From: an uncultured Solobacterium sp.
Lineage (GTDB): Bacteria > Bacillota_I > Bacilli_A > Erysipelotrichales > Erysipelotrichaceae
NCBI GenBank assembly: GCA_900543035.1
Contig: UQPV01000028.1
Location: 1 to 34,266 of the forward strand
DNA length: 34,266 bases
Direction: 5' to 3'
Part shown: piece after piece, positions 1-8,538 of the stretch
Layout of the letters: every line of letters starts with the position of its first letter
How positions within the stretch are numbered: position 1 is the first letter of the stretch
The notes under the pieces: model-generated
The model's input: only the letters and a program-made list of their open reading frames with translations
Database searches by the model: none
Told to the model about the DNA's origin: nothing
Made by a program: the position numbers and the translations under genes

Positions 1-14
1 CAGCACCATAAGAA

Positions 15-76
15 AAAGTGGCACCTGAAAGGCGCCAGCACTGTCAAGGTGCTGTCCTCCTTACGGGTACCACTTT
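15..76 (-). terminator. long hairpin downstream of copA, probable terminator
   Basis: The arms AAAGTGGCACC (15-25) and GGTACCACTTT (66-76) pair over 11 bp with one G-U pair, and on the minus strand the 3' arm runs into TTTTTC. It lies 24 bases past the copA stop. The loop holds two smaller hairpins, one of CAGCAC/GTGCTG and one of GGCGCC/GGTGCC. The structure could work in both directions; use as a terminator is inferred from position and the T run. Confidence 0.55.
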
Positions 77-100
77 ATCACTCACCTCTCGGGATCTTTT

Positions 101-2731
101 TTACGCTCGGAACCGTTTCAGCCGCAGCGCATTGGTCACGACACATACGCTGGAAAACGCCATGGCCGCGCCGGCAAACACCGGCGAAAGCAGCGGGCCG
201 CCAAAGGCATAGAGCACGCCGGCGGCCACCGGGATGCCGATGCTGTTATAGAAGAACGCCCAGAACAGATTCTGATGGATGTTGCGGATCACCGCCTTGG
301 ACAGCCGGATGGCCGTCACGACATCGTGGATGCTGTCCTTCATCAGGATGACATCCGCGCTCTCCACCGCCACATCGCTGCCGCTGCCGATGGCGATGCC
401 CACATCGCTCTGGGTGAGCGCGACGGCGTCATTGATGCCATCGCCCACCATGGCGACCTTATGCGCCTGCTGGAACCGCTTGACGACCTCGCCCTTTTCC
501 TGCGGGAGCACCTGCGCGATCACCTCGTCGATGCCGGCCTGGGCGGCGATCGCATGCGCGCTGATCGGGTGATCGCCAGTCACCATGACCGGCGTGATGC
601 CCAGCTGCTTCAGCTGCGCGATGGCTGCCGGCGTATCTTCCTTGAGCTGATCCGCGATGACGAAGAAGCCCATGAAACGCGCGTCGACCGCCAGCGCGAT
701 CACGCTGCACCCTTCGCCGGAATAACGCGCGAACGCTTCCTGATCCAGACCGTCGCACCCGCTTTCCTGCATCAGCCGCAGGTTGCCCAAGGCGGCCTCA
801 TGGCCCTGGATCTGTGCGCGCAGGCCCATGCCGCTGATGGTCTCCACATGTTCGGCGGCCGCCAGCTCGATGCCCTCCTGCTCACAGCGGGAGAGGATGG
901 CATGCGCCAGCGGATGACGGCTGCCCTGCTCCAGCATGCCGGCATAGCGCAGCGCTTCCTGGGGCTGATCGCTGACGATCTGCACCACGCTGGGCTTCCC
1001 CACGGTCAGCGTGCCGGTCTTGTCCAGCAAGATCGTATCGATCTCCCCGGCATTCTCCAGCGCCTCGCCGCTCTTCATGAATATGCCCAGCTGCGCCGCC
1101 TTTCCGCTGCCGACCATGATGGCGGTCGGCGTCGCCAGACCAAGCGCACAAGGGCAGGCGATGACCAGCACGCTCACGAAGATCTGGATGGCCAGTCCCG
1201 CATCACGGCTGACGAGATACCAGATGATGCCCGCGATGAGCGCGATGCTCATGACCGCCGGCACGAAGATCAGCGAGATTCGGTCCGCGATGCGTGCGAT
1301 CGGCGCCTTCTTGCCTTGCGCCTCCTCAACCATGGAAATGATGTGCGAAAGCGTCGTATCCTCCAGCGCGCGGCTGCAGCGCACCAAAAGCCTGCCATCC
1401 AGGTCGATCGTGCCGCCGATGACCTCGTCTCCTTGTTTCTTCTTCACCGGCATGCTCTCACCGCTGAGCATGCTCTCATCGACATTGGCGCTGCCCTCGA
1501 TGACCTCGGCGTCGATCGGGATATGATCTCCCGGCTTGACCACGAGCACATCACCTACACACACTTCTTCCCCCCCGATCTCGATCTCTTTGCCATCCTT
1601 GAACAGCGTGACCGTATCCGGGCGAAGCTGCAGCAGCGCGCGGATCGCTCCCATCGACTTGCGCTTGCTGATGGCCTCCAGGTGCTTGCCGAAACGCACC
1701 AGCGCCACCACGACGCCCGCGCCTTCAAAATAAAGCGCATGCACGGCATGCACATTTCCCATGCCGATCTGGATCGTGGAATACACCGAATACAGATAAG
1801 CGCTCAGCGTGCCGATGGACACCAGCGTATCCATATTGGGCACCCGATGCAAGAGCGCAGGGATGCCGCGCACATAGAAATCCTTGCCCATGATCAGCAG
1901 GATCGTGGTCAGGATGAGCTGGATCATCGCGAAATTGAACGGATGCGTCTGATCGTCGATGATATCCGGCAGCGGCAGCGGGAAAGGCAGCATATGCGAC
2001 ATGCCGATATACAGCAGGATCGCGCCCAGCACGAGCATGATGATCATCGGCGCATTGCTCTCCTTCTTCTCCTCGATCGTTTCCGCCTTCAGCGCCTCGG
2101 CCTGATAGCCGGCCTTGTTGATGGCGGCGAACATCTCGCTGAGCTTGACCGCTGAAGGATCATAAGTGACCTGTGCCTGTTCATTGACCAGGTTCACGCT
2201 CACCTCCTGCACGCCGTCCATGCGTGACAATATGCGCTCGCATGCGCTACTGCAGCTGGCGCAGTGCATGCCGCCGATATGGAAGCGGACCTCCCGCATC
2301 GTCTGCGGCTGCTTTTCCTCGAGATGATAGCCGCCTTTGCTCACCGCCTCTTCCCAATGCGCCACATCTGGACTGCCCAGATAGCAGACGCGCACCTGCT
2401 CGCTGAGCAGGTTCACCTGCGCATCCGTGACATTGGGCTGCTTCTTGAGGATCCGCTCGACGGCCGCGCTGCAGGCCGCGCAATGCATGCCTGACACATG
2501 CATGGTCATCTCGCTGCTCTCCTGGATGCGCTCCAGCGCGAAGCCGGCCTTTTCCAGCGCCTGCTGCATCACGTGGATATCCTGCAGATAGGCGTCTGAC
2601 GTGATGCTGACCTGTTCGCTGAGCAGGTTGACGCTGGCGTCCTGCACCCCCTCCTGTTTCTTCAGGATGCGCTCGACCGCACTGGCGCACGACGCGCAGT
2701 GCATGCCCTTCACCTTGAATGTTTCGATCAT
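101..2731 (-). CDS. copA: copper-translocating P1B-type ATPase CopA
   Basis: An 876-residue pump that would export Cu(I) across the cytoplasmic membrane using ATP. Three N-terminal heavy-metal-associated domains each carry a GMHCxxC motif (Cys12/15, Cys84/87, Cys157/160). The ion-path CPC motif is at 526-528, the phosphorylated Asp570 lies in DKTGT, SGES at about 423, the P1B-specific HP at 606-607, and GDGIND follows. The C-terminal membrane segment ends with the MxxSS-type motif expected of Cu(I) pumps. Met at 2731 is chosen because the AGGAGG overlapping the csoR stop is 7 bases from it and only 1 base from the ATG at 2737. It is cotranscribed with csoR, so copper induction is expected. 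Oddities: three HMA domains where one or two are usual in Bacillota, and the usual GDGINDAPAL reads DAVAL. Confidence 0.96.
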   Translation of the reverse strand: MIETFKVKGMHCASCASAVERILKKQEGVQDASVNLLSEQVSITSDAYLQDIHVMQQALEKAGFALERIQESSEMTMHVSGMHCAACSAAVERILKKQPNVTDAQVNLLSEQVRVCYLGSPDVAHWEEAVSKGGYHLEEKQPQTMREVRFHIGGMHCASCSSACERILSRMDGVQEVSVNLVNEQAQVTYDPSAVKLSEMFAAINKAGYQAEALKAETIEEKKESNAPMIIMLVLGAILLYIGMSHMLPFPLPLPDIIDDQTHPFNFAMIQLILTTILLIMGKDFYVRGIPALLHRVPNMDTLVSIGTLSAYLYSVYSTIQIGMGNVHAVHALYFEGAGVVVALVRFGKHLEAISKRKSMGAIRALLQLRPDTVTLFKDGKEIEIGGEEVCVGDVLVVKPGDHIPIDAEVIEGSANVDESMLSGESMPVKKKQGDEVIGGTIDLDGRLLVRCSRALEDTTLSHIISMVEEAQGKKAPIARIADRISLIFVPAVMSIALIAGIIWYLVSRDAGLAIQIFVSVLVIACPCALGLATPTAIMVGSGKAAQLGIFMKSGEALENAGEIDTILLDKTGTLTVGKPSVVQIVSDQPQEALRYAGMLEQGSRHPLAHAILSRCEQEGIELAAAEHVETISGMGLRAQIQGHEAALGNLRLMQESGCDGLDQEAFARYSGEGCSVIALAVDARFMGFFVIADQLKEDTPAAIAQLKQLGITPVMVTGDHPISAHAIAAQAGIDEVIAQVLPQEKGEVVKRFQQAHKVAMVGDGINDAVALTQSDVGIAIGSGSDVAVESADVILMKDSIHDVVTAIRLSKAVIRNIHQNLFWAFFYNSIGIPVAAGVLYAFGGPLLSPVFAGAAMAFSSVCVVTNALRLKRFRA

Positions 2732-2743
2732 GCTCATCCCTCC

Positions 2744-3010
2744 TTACCTGGCGATCTTATGCAGGAGCGCTTCGACCTCCTGCAGCTTTTTCTCACTGTC
2801 TTCATGATGCTCGATGCTGTCTTTGACGCAGGTGCGCAGATGATTGCTGAGGACATCTGCGTTCGCCTTGCGGATCAGCGCGTCGATCGCCAGCAGCTGA
2901 TTAGAAATATCCACACAGTAGCGGCCTTCCTCCATCATCCGGATCACCGCGTCCATCTGTCCGCGCGCCGTCAGCAGCAGCCGCATGACCTTCTGTTGAT
3001 TCTGATTCAT
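2744..3010 (-). CDS. csoR: CsoR-type copper-sensing repressor
   Basis: An 88-residue all-helical repressor of the CsoR/RcnR family. In this family Cu(I) binding by a Cys-His-Cys set releases the protein from its operator. Those ligands are visible as Cys32 (RYCVDI), His57 and Cys61 (NHLRTC). The start at 3010 is preferred over the upstream in-frame codon at 3061 because GAGGAAG sits just upstream and the family's N-terminus begins here; the extra 17 residues would be encoded by the operator and promoter. copA follows after 12 bases, with its ribosome binding site overlapping the csoR stop. The operator and promoter upstream indicate autorepression of the pair. Confidence 0.93.
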   Translation of the reverse strand: MNQNQQKVMRLLLTARGQMDAVIRMMEEGRYCVDISNQLLAIDALIRKANADVLSNHLRTCVKDSIEHHEDSEKKLQEVEALLHKIAR

Positions 3011-3022
3011 CGTCTTCCTCCC

Positions 3023-3041
3023 ATACCCCATGGGTGGGGGT
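3023..3041. promoter_or_regulatory. candidate CsoR operator
   Basis: The plus strand reads ATACCCCATGGGTGGGGGT, a GC-rich inverted repeat with the TACCC...GGGGGT form known for CsoR sites in Bacillota. It lies just downstream of the -10 box of the csoR promoter and just upstream of the csoR ribosome binding site, so bound repressor would cover the transcription start region. The assignment is by similarity and position. Confidence 0.75.
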
Positions 3042-3049
3042 TCATCATC

Positions 3050-3078
3050 AGGATACGCCATTTCCCGCCTGATGTCAA
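3050..3078 (-). promoter_or_regulatory. csoR-copA promoter
   Basis: On the minus strand TTGACA (3073-3078) and TATCCT (3050-3055) are separated by 17 bases. The -35 is a perfect consensus. Transcription would start near 3043, inside or beside the CsoR operator. Confidence 0.8.
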
Positions 3079-3097
3079 TTCACATGCACAAAAGAAA

Positions 3098-3115
3098 AAA
3101 CCGGCGGACCGGTTT
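3098..3115 (-). terminator. terminator after the EamA/DUF308 operon
   Basis: AAACCGG/CCGGTTT stem with a 4-base loop, followed on the minus strand by TTTTTTC. It overlaps the stop codon of the DUF308 gene and shields the csoR promoter from read-through. Confidence 0.85.
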
Positions 3116-3693
3116 CATTCTTCTTCCTTGACGCGGGCCGGGCTGCGCACTGCCGAACGCGCCTTCCGCAGCATCCTGCCATAGACCAGCACCGCGAGAT
3201 TGCTGGCGCCGTCCAGACACAGCAGGATGGTAAACAAGACGACGAGCGCGCTGCCTTGCTGGTCTGCCAGCAGGATCACCAGCGCCAGGATGATCGTGAG
3301 CAGCGCGCTGGCGGCGATCAGCTGCCATCCCCTGACGCGCATGCCCTGCAGATCCATCCCATATTGCAGACGCAGCGCGCTGTCTATGCAGACACAGCCG
3401 GCGAACACCATCGGGTAATTCGATACGATGATCTGCGGGCGCATCCAGACGAGGATGCCCGCGATGATGTACAACGTGCCCCACGCCACCTGATTGCTGT
3501 GCGCGGCATGCGCTCCGCGCCGCAAGAACCAGACCAGGATGGAAAACGCGCCGACCACCATGATGAGCAAGCCGAGCACATTGAAGAACGTCAGAAAGTT
3601 TTCCCGGGGAACAGCGGCCGATATGATGCCGAAGACGATATAAAACACCGAAAGCAGGATGAGCTGCCATTTTTCAAATTTGATCTTTTTCAT
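3115..3693 (-). CDS. DUF308/HdeD-like membrane protein
   Basis: A 192-residue membrane protein with about six hydrophobic helices in three hairpins, a short basic N-terminus and a charged, basic then acidic C-terminal tail. The layout matches the HdeD/DUF308 family, whose members are linked to acid or envelope stress but lack a defined molecular activity. Two consecutive ATGs (3696 and 3693) overlap the stop of the EamA gene as ATGATG; the AGGGAGG box is 2 bases from the first and 5 from the second, so 3693 is chosen. The overlap implies translational coupling to the transporter. No function for the pair can be read from the sequence. Confidence 0.75.
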   Translation of the reverse strand: MKKIKFEKWQLILLSVFYIVFGIISAAVPRENFLTFFNVLGLLIMVVGAFSILVWFLRRGAHAAHSNQVAWGTLYIIAGILVWMRPQIIVSNYPMVFAGCVCIDSALRLQYGMDLQGMRVRGWQLIAASALLTIILALVILLADQQGSALVVLFTILLCLDGASNLAVLVYGRMLRKARSAVRSPARVKEEE

Positions 3694-4577
3694 CATTGCC
3701 TCCCTTTGCTTAACGAAAAGCGGTTCATCAGGATCATGAAGAGCACGGCGCCAAGGATCAGGACGCTGCCGGCCGCCTTGAGCAGGGAAAGCTCTTCTCC
3801 AAGCAGCAGCACCCCGGCGAGAAACGAAGTCAGCGGCTCGAACATGCACAGGATCGCCGCATCAGCCGCGCCAAGCAGGCGGATGCCCAGCTGCAGCAGC
3901 CCCAGCGCCGCCACGGAAGTCAGCAGCGAGAACAGCAGCATCTTGCCATACGTCTGCGGCGGGAACGCAAATTGCAGCTCTCCGCGCGCCATGCCGTACG
4001 CGAAGATCGTCACGCTGATGATCACGGCAAAGTACAGCGTGATGACGAATGGATGCAGGCGGTTCAGCCCGGTCTTTTCCACCGAGACCATATAGTAAGC
4101 GAAGGTCAGGGCCGAGAGCAGGGCCAGGCTCATCCCGCTCATGTCGCTTCCTGCGCCCAGATCGACGAAGCAGCCCACGCCCAGCGTCGCCGCCCCAAGC
4201 GCCGCCAGGCGAAACCAGGTCATATGCTCATGGAACACCAGCGCGCAGATCAGCGTGATGAAGATCGGATACATGAAGTGCAAGGTCGTCGCCGTCGCGA
4301 TCGGAACATAATGATAGCTCGCATACAGCATCAGCACCGTCAGCGTCTGCCCTAACACGCCGCTCAGCAGCAGCTGCACGCCCTGGCGCGCCGACAAGCG
4401 GAACGAACACTTCTGCCACAGACAGATCAGCAGCAGCGGGAGGATCGCAAAGAAATTGCGGAAGAACACCAGGGTCTCCGTATTCACCCCATCCGCATAG
4501 ATCAGCTTGGCAAAGGCCGGCGTCACCCCGGACAATACCGCTGACAGCACAGTAAAAAGCGCACCTCTTGCACGCAT
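3693..4577 (-). CDS. EamA/DMT-superfamily transporter
   Basis: A 294-residue protein with about ten hydrophobic helices arranged as two five-helix EamA repeats, typical of the drug/metabolite transporter superfamily. Members export amino acids, metabolites or drugs; the substrate cannot be predicted here. Family-like features are the early FxxRN motif (VFFRNFFA) in helix 2 and the small-residue-rich LEPLTSFLAG-like segment (FEPLTSFLAG) in the second half. The start at 4577 follows GGGGG by 8 bases; the upstream in-frame codon at 4607 lies inside the promoter and leader region. It has its own promoter and is coupled by overlap to the downstream DUF308 gene. Confidence 0.88.
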   Translation of the reverse strand: MRARGALFTVLSAVLSGVTPAFAKLIYADGVNTETLVFFRNFFAILPLLLICLWQKCSFRLSARQGVQLLLSGVLGQTLTVLMLYASYHYVPIATATTLHFMYPIFITLICALVFHEHMTWFRLAALGAATLGVGCFVDLGAGSDMSGMSLALLSALTFAYYMVSVEKTGLNRLHPFVITLYFAVIISVTIFAYGMARGELQFAFPPQTYGKMLLFSLLTSVAALGLLQLGIRLLGAADAAILCMFEPLTSFLAGVLLLGEELSLLKAAGSVLILGAVLFMILMNRFSLSKGRQ

Positions 4578-4608
4578 ATGATCATCCCCCTGTTTCTTAT
4601 CATGCAAA

Positions 4609-4637
4609 ATTATATACCAGGATCACGCCGATGGAAA
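4609..4637 (-). promoter_or_regulatory. promoter of the EamA/DUF308 pair
   Basis: On the minus strand TTTCCA (4632-4637), 17 bases, then TATAAT (4609-4614), a perfect -10. It lies between the response regulator stop and the transporter start, so the pair can be transcribed independently of the two-component operon. Confidence 0.65.
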
Positions 4638-4668
4638 GCGCATCCTGCCATCCCTTTCGCTTTTTCGC

Positions 4669-6144
4669 TCACTGGATGAACAGATCACGATATTCCTTCG
4701 GGGACATGCCGACGAACTTTCTGAAGATCTGGGTGAAATAGCTCTGTGAGCGGAATCCGCACTGATCCGCGACTTGCTTGATCATCTCGCCGCTGCGGAT
4801 CTGATGCTTGGCCTGCTGGATGCGGTATTCGTTGAGCAGATCAGAAAAGCCGCGGTTGCTCTTGCTCAGCAGGCGGCTGAGATGAGAATCAGAGATCTGC
4901 AGGCTCTCCGCCACATCATGCAGGCTGATCTGATGCTGATAATTGGCCTTGATGTATTCCACCGCCTTGCGTGTCATGTGATCCAGCCGCTGATAGCGCA
5001 TCAGCCGCCACAGCTTCAGCGAACGCATGAGCGCCAGCGTCATCCGCAGCTCTGCCTCTTTGGCCGGCACGCTGAAATTGATGCCCGCCGCGATCTCCTG
5101 CGCCTGCATGAATTCCTCATGCTCTTCCGCATTGATCTTTTTGCACAGCATGTCGGCCACATGGCCATACATCGCGCTGACTTCCTCTGGCTCCCCATGC
5201 TTGCGGTATAACAAAGCCAGCACATAGCCATGCACGGTCTGCCGCAGCAGCTCATCCTCCTCACTGGCGCCGGCTTCGAAGAGCTTCTGCACCCAGATCT
5301 GACAGAAGCGTTCATCATCATCATCCGGCTCTTCTTGGGCACAGGCAGCGTTCAGCGCATGGAAATACGACTGATGCAGCGCCGGCAGCTCGTTTTCGAT
5401 CGTGCCCGCACGTGCTCCGATGCCCGCGCGGCTCTTGATCATCTGCTCGATCGCGCGCACATCCTCTTTTTCCATCGAAAACCCTGCCAGGACATAGAGG
5501 ATCGTGGATCGGTCGATCTGGCACGCGAGACAGGAGAACCCGATATCCTCCGCCATGCGGCAGATGTCCTCGATCTCCTGATCCGCAAGCGGGTCGAGCA
5601 GAAAGCAGCAGCCAGACACGAAATGGATGTTCAGCAGCTTCAGCTGTTCCAGCAGCTCGTCCTCCTTCGCTCCGCTGAAGATCATGGAGATACAGTCCTG
5701 TTCCATCAGCGGCCGCAAATGGTGATAGCGCTCCACCAGCCGGCTCGTCTGCTGACGGTGATTGCGTTCATACTTCAGCTTCTCCACGGCGCTGCTCAGC
5801 ACGGCCGCGATCTTCTGCGCTTCGGCCGGCTTCAGCAGAAACTCCTCCACGCCCAGATGGATCGCCTCCTGCGCATAAGAGAAATAATCATATGCGGTCA
5901 AGATGAACACCTTGCTGGCCGTCCCGGAAATGGCGCGGATCCGCTGCAGCACCTCCAGGCCGTTGTATACCGGCATATTGATGTCGAGGAAGACGATCTC
6001 CGGCTGATGCTCCTGATACAGCCGAAGCGCCTCCTCCCCGTTTTCCGCCTGCAGCAGCAAGATCTCCGGCTGAGACGTCTTGACGATATTGGCGATGAAC
6101 TCCCGTTCGATCTGCTCATCCTCTGCGATCAATATCTTGATCAT
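4669..6144 (-). CDS. AraC-type response regulator (YesN-like)
   Basis: A 491-residue cytoplasmic response regulator. The receiver domain fills about residues 1-120, with acidic residues Glu8/Asp9, phosphoacceptor Asp54 (FLDINMP), Thr83 and Lys105 (LLKP). A variable middle region of roughly 270 residues follows. Residues 390-491 form two AraC/XylS helix-turn-helix units, with the second helix set reading IKQVADQCGFRSQSYFTQIF. The start at 6144 gives the canonical receiver beginning MIKILIAEDE and sits 9-10 bases after AAGGAGG. The gene overlaps the 3' end of the kinase gene by about 29 bases, so the two are translated together. In YesMN-type pairs the targets are usually sugar uptake or polysaccharide genes; none is adjacent, so the targets are unknown. 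Confidence 0.92.
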   Translation of the reverse strand: MIKILIAEDEQIEREFIANIVKTSQPEILLLQAENGEEALRLYQEHQPEIVFLDINMPVYNGLEVLQRIRAISGTASKVFILTAYDYFSYAQEAIHLGVEEFLLKPAEAQKIAAVLSSAVEKLKYERNHRQQTSRLVERYHHLRPLMEQDCISMIFSGAKEDELLEQLKLLNIHFVSGCCFLLDPLADQEIEDICRMAEDIGFSCLACQIDRSTILYVLAGFSMEKEDVRAIEQMIKSRAGIGARAGTIENELPALHQSYFHALNAACAQEEPDDDDERFCQIWVQKLFEAGASEEDELLRQTVHGYVLALLYRKHGEPEEVSAMYGHVADMLCKKINAEEHEEFMQAQEIAAGINFSVPAKEAELRMTLALMRSLKLWRLMRYQRLDHMTRKAVEYIKANYQHQISLHDVAESLQISDSHLSRLLSKSNRGFSDLLNEYRIQQAKHQIRSGEMIKQVADQCGFRSQSYFTQIFRKFVGMSPKEYRDLFIQ

Positions 6145-7606
6145 ATCCTTCCCCTCCTTCATGTTCATCTTGCAGCGAGATGATGACGGCAAAGCTGAAG
6201 CCGCAGTCATGATCGCTTTCGATCTGAATGTCCGCGCGTTCCTTGAAGAACATCTTCAGCCGCTGCACGACATTGAACAATCCTAGCTGCGCGGACTCTT
6301 CCGCCCGGGAACAGCGCTGCAAGAGCGCCTCGGCCTCTTCCTTCGGCATCCCTTCTCCATTGTCCGATACCGATATCGTCAGCCGTTGGGCATCCGCGCC
6401 CAGATAGATCTCCACCTCGCCGTCCCTGGTCACATTCTTCAGCCCGTGCTTGACCGCGTTTTCCACCAGCGGCTGCAGGATCATCCCGGGAAAGGCCATG
6501 TCCAGACAGTCCTCCGCATGATCGTTCAAGATCAAAAAGCGGATGCGCTCACCGAAGCGCAGCTTCTGAATGTCGATATAAGAGCGAATCGCCGCCAGCT
6601 CCTTGCGGATGCTGCTGTATTGATTCTGATTGTCCAGGCTGTAGCGCAGCAGCTGGCTCGTCTTCAGCACGGTCTCCGCTGCCTTGTCGCTTTCTCCGCA
6701 TGCGCACAGACGATGGATCATGTTCAAGGTGTTGAACAAAAAATGCGGATTGATCTGATTCTGCAGCATCTTGAATTCGCTGCGGGCCAGCAGCTCATCC
6801 TTATGCAGGCTCTCGTTCTCCTTCTCCAGCAGCAGCTGCTTCAGATGCGCCTTTTCCTTGGTCTCCTGGATCCGCTGGTGCACCGTGTCCGCCATCGTCT
6901 GCAGCGTCTGGCAAAGCGTCTGCATCTCGATGCCGTTGGCCGCGACAGCACCAAAATCATAAGTTCCCTCATTGATCTTCTCGATGTTGTCCAGCACCTC
7001 ATACAGCGGGCGGATGAAGGAACGCAGCATGATGAACGCGACATAGATGATCCAGAACAGCAGGATGGCGATGACGGCGAGCGAGCCGATCACGATCGCT
7101 CGATTGACCAGCTGCAGCTGCTCCACATGATGCTCCACCCGGTTGGTCAGCCGCTGATAATAGTCGCCGGAAGTCGCCTGGATCAGATCCTGCGCATTGA
7201 CCGTCTTCGCATACATCGCATCATCCAGCGGATCCGCGATCAGCTCTGCGCCCAGATCCTCATAACTGTACAGCATGTTCTCCAGCAGCTGAAAATGCCA
7301 CATCTGATCTTTCAGGAAAGCTGGATCCAGATTTTCGATGCTCTGCTCCGCGGTTTGGATCGCTTCATCATAATCCGTCAACGAATCTTCATTTTCCGTA
7401 TATAGATATTCTTCCAGATAGCCGCCTGCTTCGCTGAGGCTGTCAAAAAACGTGCTCAGGTTCATGTATGTCTCAAACGCAGTCGTATTCCGTTCGGTCA
7501 GATAGATCTCCATGACATTGAATACGCTCAGCAAGAACGTGACGATGCCCATGATGGCCACTGAAGACAGAAAGACACGCTTACGAAGCGTCCATGGCTT
7601 CTTCAT
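6116..7606 (-). CDS. sensor histidine kinase, YesM/LytS type (HisKA_7TM-less, His_kinase family)
   Basis: A 496-residue membrane kinase. TM1 is at about 10-33, an extracellular sensor region of about 135 residues follows, TM2 is at about 170-195, then a HAMP-like linker and a coiled coil to residue 280. The phosphoacceptor His288 lies in QINPHFLFNTL, the family hallmark. The ATP-binding domain shows the N box (Asn383 in LVENAVKHGLK), DNGEGM at 415-420 and LGLFNV at 441-446. The start overlaps the stop of the upstream binding-protein gene as ATGA, with AAGGAG about 8 bases before it. The order binding protein-kinase-regulator suggests the lipoprotein delivers a bound ligand to the kinase's outer domain (inference). 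Confidence 0.93.
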   Translation of the reverse strand: MKKPWTLRKRVFLSSVAIMGIVTFLLSVFNVMEIYLTERNTTAFETYMNLSTFFDSLSEAGGYLEEYLYTENEDSLTDYDEAIQTAEQSIENLDPAFLKDQMWHFQLLENMLYSYEDLGAELIADPLDDAMYAKTVNAQDLIQATSGDYYQRLTNRVEHHVEQLQLVNRAIVIGSLAVIAILLFWIIYVAFIMLRSFIRPLYEVLDNIEKINEGTYDFGAVAANGIEMQTLCQTLQTMADTVHQRIQETKEKAHLKQLLLEKENESLHKDELLARSEFKMLQNQINPHFLFNTLNMIHRLCACGESDKAAETVLKTSQLLRYSLDNQNQYSSIRKELAAIRSYIDIQKLRFGERIRFLILNDHAEDCLDMAFPGMILQPLVENAVKHGLKNVTRDGEVEIYLGADAQRLTISVSDNGEGMPKEEAEALLQRCSRAEESAQLGLFNVVQRLKMFFKERADIQIESDHDCGFSFAVIISLQDEHEGGEGYDQDIDRRG

Positions 7607-8538
7607 GCGGAAAGCTCCTTCTGATAGGTGTCGATGTTCTCTTTCGTGACCATGATCATCACGACATCCTGCACCCGCTCTTCCGGCTTCCTCCCTTCGG
7701 TGATGTACGCATACAGCATCTCCACGCTGCGATAGCCGTACTCATAGAATGACGCCACGATGCTGCCATCCACCTTGCCCTGACGGATCATCTCCATCAC
7801 TTCCGGCACCTCATCCACGCCATAGATCAGCATCTGATCGCGCAGGTCATATTTTTCCGCCGCCTTATAACAAGAAGCAGCGGACTCTCCGGCAAAGTTG
7901 ATGGCGACATTGATGTCCGCATGTTCGGCCATCACGCCGTCCCATTCCTGCTTTGCCCGAACATTGTCTGACTTGGACTGACTGACCGAGACGATCTCAT
8001 AACCGCCTCGATGCGCAGAGAACACTTCCTCCACGGCAGCGATCTGATCCTTCGCGATCTGAAAGCCCAGCTCGGCGACCTGAATGGCCACGACCAGATG
8101 CTCATCCTCTCCATAGCGGGATTCGATATCCTCCAGCAGCATCTCTGCCTGCTGCCGGAAGTTTTTGCCGATGTAGGCAAAGCTGTCAGATTCCGGGATA
8201 TCGCTGTCCACCAGAACGACCGGGATGCCCTGCGCCTGTGCCTCGCGGACCATATCAGGGTCGACCACGCCCTGAGTGATGATGGCGTCTGCCTTCTGCA
8301 GGATGCCGGTCTCCATCACTTCCTCCATCATTTCCGTATCGATCCCCGCAGGCCCCTCCCAGGCGCATTTCAGCCCATAGTCGCTGCATGCCGCCTGAAA
8401 GCCCGTCCTGGCCTTCAGCCATGTCTCATGTTCCTTCAGCGGCGTGGCGAACAGGAAGTAAGTAAACTCCTCCGGCTTGTCTTTCTGCCCGCACCCGCTC
8501 ATCCACAGCAGCGCCAGGCAAAGGCCTGCGCTGATCAT
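7603..8538 (-). CDS. sugar-type substrate-binding lipoprotein (periplasmic binding protein type 1 fold)
   Basis: A 311-residue LacI/RbsB-type binding protein. The N-terminus has a hydrophobic stretch ending in the lipobox MSGC, so Cys16 would be lipidated and the protein held on the outer face of the membrane. The two-lobed domain shows typical segments such as ADAIITQGV, GIPVVLVDSDIP, VNVAINFA-like (INVAINFAGESA) and GVDEVPE. No ABC permease or ATPase lies nearby; the gene is coupled by ATGA overlap to the sensor kinase. Start is problematic: the good ribosome binding site (GAGGA, 8561-8565) points to ATG at 8553, but that frame reads ATG ATG TGA CGG AAA ATG, so the first usable start is 8538, which lacks a good binding site and loses the basic n-region of the signal peptide. 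It may therefore be impaired or expressed by reinitiation. Confidence 0.85.
   Translation of the reverse strand: MISAGLCLALLWMSGCGQKDKPEEFTYFLFATPLKEHETWLKARTGFQAACSDYGLKCAWEGPAGIDTEMMEEVMETGILQKADAIITQGVVDPDMVREAQAQGIPVVLVDSDIPESDSFAYIGKNFRQQAEMLLEDIESRYGEDEHLVVAIQVAELGFQIAKDQIAAVEEVFSAHRGGYEIVSVSQSKSDNVRAKQEWDGVMAEHADINVAINFAGESAASCYKAAEKYDLRDQMLIYGVDEVPEVMEMIRQGKVDGSIVASFYEYGYRSVEMLYAYITEGRKPEERVQDVVMIMVTKENIDTYQKELSA

Noticed and set aside
1..100. T-box riboswitch end (GTGGTACC on the minus strand)
   Set aside because: A T-box would need a stem I with a specifier loop about 150-200 bases upstream, which falls inside copA. The pairing is better explained as a terminator-like hairpin.
275..2155. 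Long plus-strand open frame (626 residues) opposite copA
   Set aside because: It is the antisense of a clear P-type ATPase, rich in Arg, His and Asp from GC-rich complementary codons, with no ribosome binding site or domain.
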